From Motilibacter peucedani (GTDB lineage: Bacteria > Actinomycetota > Actinomycetes > Motilibacterales > Motilibacteraceae), in contig NZ_RBWV01000012.1 of NCBI RefSeq assembly GCF_003634695.1, forward strand, positions 334,058 to 398,057: 64,000 bases of DNA, read 5' to 3'. A program made the position numbers and the translations under genes. Positions 60,489 to 64,000 of this stretch are shown piece after piece (position 1 is the stretch's first letter; every line of letters starts with the position of its first letter). The notes under the pieces were generated by a model. The model was not told the origin of the DNA, did not search any database, and saw only the letters and a list, made by a program, of their open reading frames with translations.

Positions 60489-62480
60489 CTAGCGGACGCG
60501 TACGGTGCGGCGCACCTCCGTGACCGCGCCGAGCTGGTCGACGAGCACGATGCGTACTGCGTGCGACCCGCGCGGCAGGTGGCGCACGAGGGCGCCGGTG
60601 CCGTCCTCAGCCGCGTCGCGCGCGGCGGCGCGGCCGTCGACCGTGGCGGTCAGCTCCTGCACCCGCGCGCCGGGCCGCATGGCCGGCTGCACCGTGAGCA
60701 CGCCGCGAGAGAGCGACAGCTCGACGGCGGAGGGCAGGCGCACGACCGCGCTCACGCGCGCCCAGGCGTCCGGCGCCGAGCCGTGCACCGTCACGACGAA
60801 CGAGTGCCGGCCCTGGCGCAGGGCGGTCGCGGCGACGTAGAGCCGGTAGGGCTCCGAGCGGTCGACGGCGACCAACCGCCCGTCGACCTGCAGGTCGACG
60901 TCAGAGACGACCGCCCCGCCGGTGGCCGTGACCACCGGGCGCAGCACGACGCCGGTCGGGCCGGCCGCAGGAGCGGCGAGCGTGACCGCGAACGCCGGTG
61001 CGGCCTCCACCGGATCGGGGACGGGCGCCGTCTCCGGCCCCGTGCCCGGCGTCGGGCCGTCGGTCGGCTCGGGCGTCGCTCCGGGCACCGGGGCCTCGCT
61101 CGGCGCGGGCGTCGTGGTCGGCTCCGGGGTCGGCGTCGCGGGGGCGGTGGCCGCGGGGTCCGGCGTCGGCGAGCCGGTGGACGCAGGTGCGCTGTCGGTC
61201 AGGGCCGCCAGCGGGTCGACGAGGCCGGCGCCGAAGAAGTCGTCCCGACCCGGCGCGCCGAGGTCCTCCGCCGTGCGCACCAGGTGGTCGCGCAGGTCGG
61301 CCGGGGTGAACGACGGGTGGGCGGCCCAGTCGAGGGCGGCGGCCGCCGCGACGTAGGGCGTGGCCATCGAGGTGCCGGAGTCGTTGGCGTAGACCGAGGT
61401 CGGGTAGGTCGAGGTGACCTGGTCGCCCGGTGCCGAGATGTCGACCTGCGGCCCGTGGGTCGAGTAGGGCGCGATGGCGTCGCCGGCCTGGGCGGTGGCC
61501 CCGACGGCAAGGGTCTTCACGAAGCCGGCGGGGTACTCGACCGGGTTCGCCGCGTCGCCCTGGTTGCCGGCGGCCGCCACGACCAGTGCGCCGTGGGCCT
61601 CTGCGTAGTCGACCGCCGCCTGCTCCTGGGCGTCGACGCCGCTGCCGCCGAGCGAGAGGTTGAGCACCTTGGCGCCGTGGTCGACCGCCCAGATCATTCC
61701 CTGGGCGATGGTCGACCCGAGCCCGGTGCCGGCGCTGCCGAGCACCCGCACCGGCATGATCCGGGCCGAGCGCAGGAAGCCGGTGACGCCGACGCCGTTG
61801 CCGCCGACCGCCCCGATGATGCCGGCGACGTGGGTGCCGTGGCCGTTGGGGTCGGTGGCGGTGCCGGGAGCGATGGCGGTGCCGCGGATCGCGTCGTAGC
61901 CCGCGACCTGCACGCCCGCGAGGTCGGGGTGCGAGCCCTGGATGCCGGTGTCGATCACCGCGACGACGGGCGCGGGGCCCGCCACGGGCAGCGCGCTGAC
62001 CTGGTCGTGGCGCAGCCGGTCCAGCGCCCACTGCATGCTGCGGTAGGGGTCGTCGTACGCGGCGGCGGCCGAGACGTCCGAGGCGGTCGCGACGGTGTCG
62101 AGCCCGGCGGACTCGACCGACGGCTGGCCGTCGAGCAGCGCGACGAGGGCGCGCGCCCGGCCGTTCTCGGCGCGCAGGCGCACGACCTGCAGGCGCGTGC
62201 CCTCGCGCACGGTGAGGGCGACGGGCACCCCGTCGGTGCCCGTGGTCAGCGCGTCGGTGGCGCGGAGGCGCTCCGACACGTCGAGCTGGCCCAGCAGGGG
62301 AGCGGGCAGCGCGCGCAGCTCGGCGCTGGCGCTGCCGGCCGCGAGGGCGTCGTTGCTGGCGTCGTGGGTCGTGTCGGCGGCGGCGACCGCTGGAGCGGCG
62401 AGCGCGACGGCGGAGCAGAGGAGCGGGGAGAGCAGAGCGGCGGCACGGACAGGACGGCGAGGCGAGTGCAGGCGGACCAC
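60489..62480 (-). CDS. Secreted subtilisin-like serine protease (S8)
   Basis: 663 residues: Sec signal (AAALLSPLLCSAVALAAPAVAAA), an N-terminal propeptide-like region, and the S8 catalytic domain with Asp177 (VIDTG), His214 (NGHGTHVAG), oxyanion Asn306 (AAAGNQGD) and Ser371 (SGTSMATP). A Pro/Thr/Glu linker of about 65 residues and two Ig-like C-terminal beta domains follow. No C-terminal anchor helix, so it differs from mycosins and is probably released or wall-associated. GTG start. Confidence 0.93.
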   Translation of the reverse strand: MVRLHSPRRPVRAAALLSPLLCSAVALAAPAVAAADTTHDASNDALAAGSASAELRALPAPLLGQLDVSERLRATDALTTGTDGVPVALTVREGTRLQVVRLRAENGRARALVALLDGQPSVESAGLDTVATASDVSAAAAYDDPYRSMQWALDRLRHDQVSALPVAGPAPVVAVIDTGIQGSHPDLAGVQVAGYDAIRGTAIAPGTATDPNGHGTHVAGIIGAVGGNGVGVTGFLRSARIMPVRVLGSAGTGLGSTIAQGMIWAVDHGAKVLNLSLGGSGVDAQEQAAVDYAEAHGALVVAAAGNQGDAANPVEYPAGFVKTLAVGATAQAGDAIAPYSTHGPQVDISAPGDQVTSTYPTSVYANDSGTSMATPYVAAAAALDWAAHPSFTPADLRDHLVRTAEDLGAPGRDDFFGAGLVDPLAALTDSAPASTGSPTPDPAATAPATPTPEPTTTPAPSEAPVPGATPEPTDGPTPGTGPETAPVPDPVEAAPAFAVTLAAPAAGPTGVVLRPVVTATGGAVVSDVDLQVDGRLVAVDRSEPYRLYVAATALRQGRHSFVVTVHGSAPDAWARVSAVVRLPSAVELSLSRGVLTVQPAMRPGARVQELTATVDGRAAARDAAEDGTGALVRHLPRGSHAVRIVLVDQLGAVTEVRRTVRVR

Positions 62481-62548
62481 GAGGTTGTCGTCGGCCCGTC
62501 AGGGCTCCGGCTTGAGCACTCGTACGGGTGACGCCCGGGCGGCGACGG

Positions 62549-62554
62549 TAGCCT
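62549..62554 (+). promoter_or_regulatory. -10 element of aroG, leaderless spacing
   Basis: TAGCCT ends 8 nt before the GTG, with no ribosome binding site. Confidence 0.4.
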
Positions 62555-62562
62555 TGGCCCCT

Positions 62563-63891
62563 GTGAGCACCGACGCGCTGGACCTGCCCGTGCTGCCAGC
62601 GGCCCAGCAGCCCGACTGGCCCGACCGTGCGGCCCTCGACGCGGTGGAGCGCGAGCTGAGGAGCCTACCGCCCCTCGTCTTCGCCGCCGAGTGCGACGCG
62701 CTGAAGGAGCGGGTGGCCGCCGCCGCCCGGGGCGAGGCGTTCTGGCTGCAGGGCGGCGACTGCGCCGAGACCTTCTCGGGCGCCACCGCCGACGCCATCC
62801 GCGGCAAGCTCAAGACGCTGCTGCAGATGGCCGTCGTGCTCACCTACGGCGCGCGCGTGCCCGTGGTGAAGGTCGGCCGGCTCGCCGGCCAGTTCGCCAA
62901 GCCGCGCTCCTCGGGCAACGAGACCCGCGACGGCGTGACGCTGCCCGCCTACCGCGGCGACGCGGTCAACGGCCTCGAGTTCACGGAGGCCTCACGCGTA
63001 CCCGACCCGCGCCGGCTGGTGCAGATGTACAACACCTCCGCCGCCACCCTGAACCTCGTCCGCGCCCACACGCAGGGCGGCTTCGCCGACCTGCGCCAGG
63101 CGCACGCCTGGAACAAGGGCTTCGTCCGCGACGGCGGCGCGACGGCGCGCTACGAGAAGCTCGCGGGCGAGATCGACCGGGCGATCCAGTTCATGGAGGC
63201 GGTCGGCGCCGACTCGCCCTCGCTGCACCGGGTCGACGTCTGGACCAGCCACGAGGCGCTGCTGGTCGAGTACGAGCGCGCGCTCACCCGCATCGACTCG
63301 CGCACCGGCACGCCCTACGACACCTCGGCGCACTTCGTGTGGATCGGGGAGCGTACGCGCCAGCTCGACGGCGCCCACGTCGACCTGGCCGCCCGGGTGC
63401 GCAACCCGATCGGCGTCAAGCTCGGCCCCACCACCAGCGCCGACGACGCCCTCGCGCTGGTCGACCGTCTCGACCCCGACCGCGAGCCCGGCCGGCTGAC
63501 CTTCATCACGCGCATGGGCGCCGGGCGCATCCGCGAGGCGCTGCCGCCGCTGGTCGAGAAGGTCACCGCGAGCGGGGCGCAGGTGCTGTGGGTGTGCGAC
63601 CCCATGCACGGCAACACGATCGAGGCGGCCGGGGTCAAGACGCGCCGGTTCGACGACGTGGTCGACGAGGTGCGCGGCTTCTTCGAGGTGCACCGCGCGC
63701 TCGGCACCGTTCCCGGCGGCGTCCACGTCGAGCTCACCGGCGACGACGTGACCGAGTGCATCGGCGGCGCGAGCGGGCTCTCCGAGCCCGACCTGGTGCT
63801 CCGCTACGAGACCGCCTGCGACCCGCGGCTCAACCACAGCCAGTCCCTCGAGCTCGCCTTCCTCGTCGCCGAGATGCTGGACCAGCGCTGA
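62563..63891 (+). CDS. aroG: 3-deoxy-7-phosphoheptulonate synthase, class II
   Basis: First enzyme of the shikimate pathway: PEP plus erythrose 4-phosphate gives DAHP. The 442 residues match class II enzymes: FWLQGGDCAETFSGATADAIRGKLKTLLQMAVVLTYGARVPVVKVGRLAGQFAKPRSS, RAHTQGGFADLRQAHAWN, VWTSHEALLVEYE, FVWIGERTRQLDGAHV, VWVCDPMHGNT and HVELTGDDVTECIGG. It is slightly shorter than M. tuberculosis AroG (Rv2178c), mainly at the N-terminus, which carries part of the allosteric Phe/Trp sites. Followed by a long inverted repeat. Confidence 0.96.
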   Translation: MSTDALDLPVLPAAQQPDWPDRAALDAVERELRSLPPLVFAAECDALKERVAAAARGEAFWLQGGDCAETFSGATADAIRGKLKTLLQMAVVLTYGARVPVVKVGRLAGQFAKPRSSGNETRDGVTLPAYRGDAVNGLEFTEASRVPDPRRLVQMYNTSAATLNLVRAHTQGGFADLRQAHAWNKGFVRDGGATARYEKLAGEIDRAIQFMEAVGADSPSLHRVDVWTSHEALLVEYERALTRIDSRTGTPYDTSAHFVWIGERTRQLDGAHVDLAARVRNPIGVKLGPTTSADDALALVDRLDPDREPGRLTFITRMGAGRIREALPPLVEKVTASGAQVLWVCDPMHGNTIEAAGVKTRRFDDVVDEVRGFFEVHRALGTVPGGVHVELTGDDVTECIGGASGLSEPDLVLRYETACDPRLNHSQSLELAFLVAEMLDQR

Positions 63892-63907
63892 CGCCCCACC
63901 CCGCGAT

Positions 63908-63993
63908 GTTGATCGGCAAGGCCGATCACACTCGTGCCAGGCCTAGCAGCTTGCATGGGCCTGGCACGAGTTCGATCGGCCAGGGCGATCAAC
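63908..63993. repeat. Long imperfect inverted repeat after aroG
   Basis: Arms 63908-63943 and 63958-63993 (36 nt each) pair at 31 of 36 positions around a 14-nt loop. Outer arms GTTGATCG/CGATCAAC; inner arms CTCGTGCCAGGCC/GGCCTGGCACGAG. It starts 16 nt after the aroG stop, so termination is likely, but its size and internal palindromes also fit an interspersed repeat. The window ends 7 nt later. Confidence 0.75.
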
Positions 63994-64000
63994 GTCGGGC

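Noticed and set aside
1-64000. tRNA, rRNA, IS element, integrase or attachment site
   Set aside because: Reading both strands I found no cloverleaf-like element, rRNA motif, transposase or recombinase; base composition is also even across the window.

Overview
The window is about 64 kb of chromosome from a high-GC Actinomycetota. The DNA is very GC-rich, and many start codons are GTG. Many genes either start 6-8 nt downstream of a TANNNT -10 element, which suggests leaderless transcripts, or overlap the upstream stop as GTGA/ATGA. The gene content is a classic actinobacterial core block. pepA, gcvT, cobS/cobT, DUF3043, erpA, adoK, ctaC/ctaF, qcrBAC-ctaE, trpD, the DnaQ-UvrC fusion, pimB', fadD15, a TB16.3-like protein, plsC and class II DAHP synthase match the Rv2178c-Rv2213 neighbourhood of Mycobacterium tuberculosis as I remember it. 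The genus cannot be fixed from sequence reading alone. I see no rRNA, tRNA, CRISPR, IS element, prophage or integrase.

Layout. 1-8.6 kb: 3'-truncated pepA, gcvT with a shikimate-kinase-like gene, cobU-cobT-cobS for the cobalamin nucleotide loop, an aldo/keto reductase, a DUF3043 membrane protein and pspA-pspAA. 8.6-12.6 kb: tmsA-tmsB, a probable 10-methyl fatty acid pair, then nadA. 12.9-17.1 kb: erpA, a RodZ-C-like membrane protein, adenosine kinase, aat, and a cysteine desulfurase/TusA pair. 17.2-27.4 kb: the two halves of the aa3-bc1 respiratory supercomplex, ctaCDF on + and ctaE-qcrCAB on -, with an L,D-transpeptidase lipoprotein and a GGDEF protein between them. 27.6-34.5 kb: a receiver protein coupled to trpD, a D,D-carboxypeptidase, an AsnC-type ligand domain, a DEDD-UvrC fusion, and a zinc ribbon/NYN pair. 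34.6-45.7 kb: desaturase, DMT transporter, lipoprotein metallopeptidase, FhuF-like protein, methyltransferase, PimB', aldo/keto reductase, FadD15, SRPBCC protein and ROK glucokinase.

The most unusual accessory unit is at 46.49-49.00 kb. A 25-residue peptide gene with a textbook ribosome binding site is followed by a strong hairpin. Next come an E1-like (ThiF) adenylyltransferase with an N-terminal peptide-clamp-like domain and, overlapping it by ATGA, a membrane protein combining an N-terminal PqqD/RRE-like domain with an M50-type HEGGH protease core. This has the composition of a minimal RiPP (ribosomally made, modified peptide) system of a kind I do not recognise.

49-64 kb: VOC protein, membrane protein, PlsC, CDF transporter, an ECF sigma factor with its DHFR-like partner, type II NADH dehydrogenase, a 1251-residue tandem ABC exporter with one degenerate ATP site, DUF1015, a secreted subtilase, and class II DAHP synthase followed by a long inverted repeat at the window edge.
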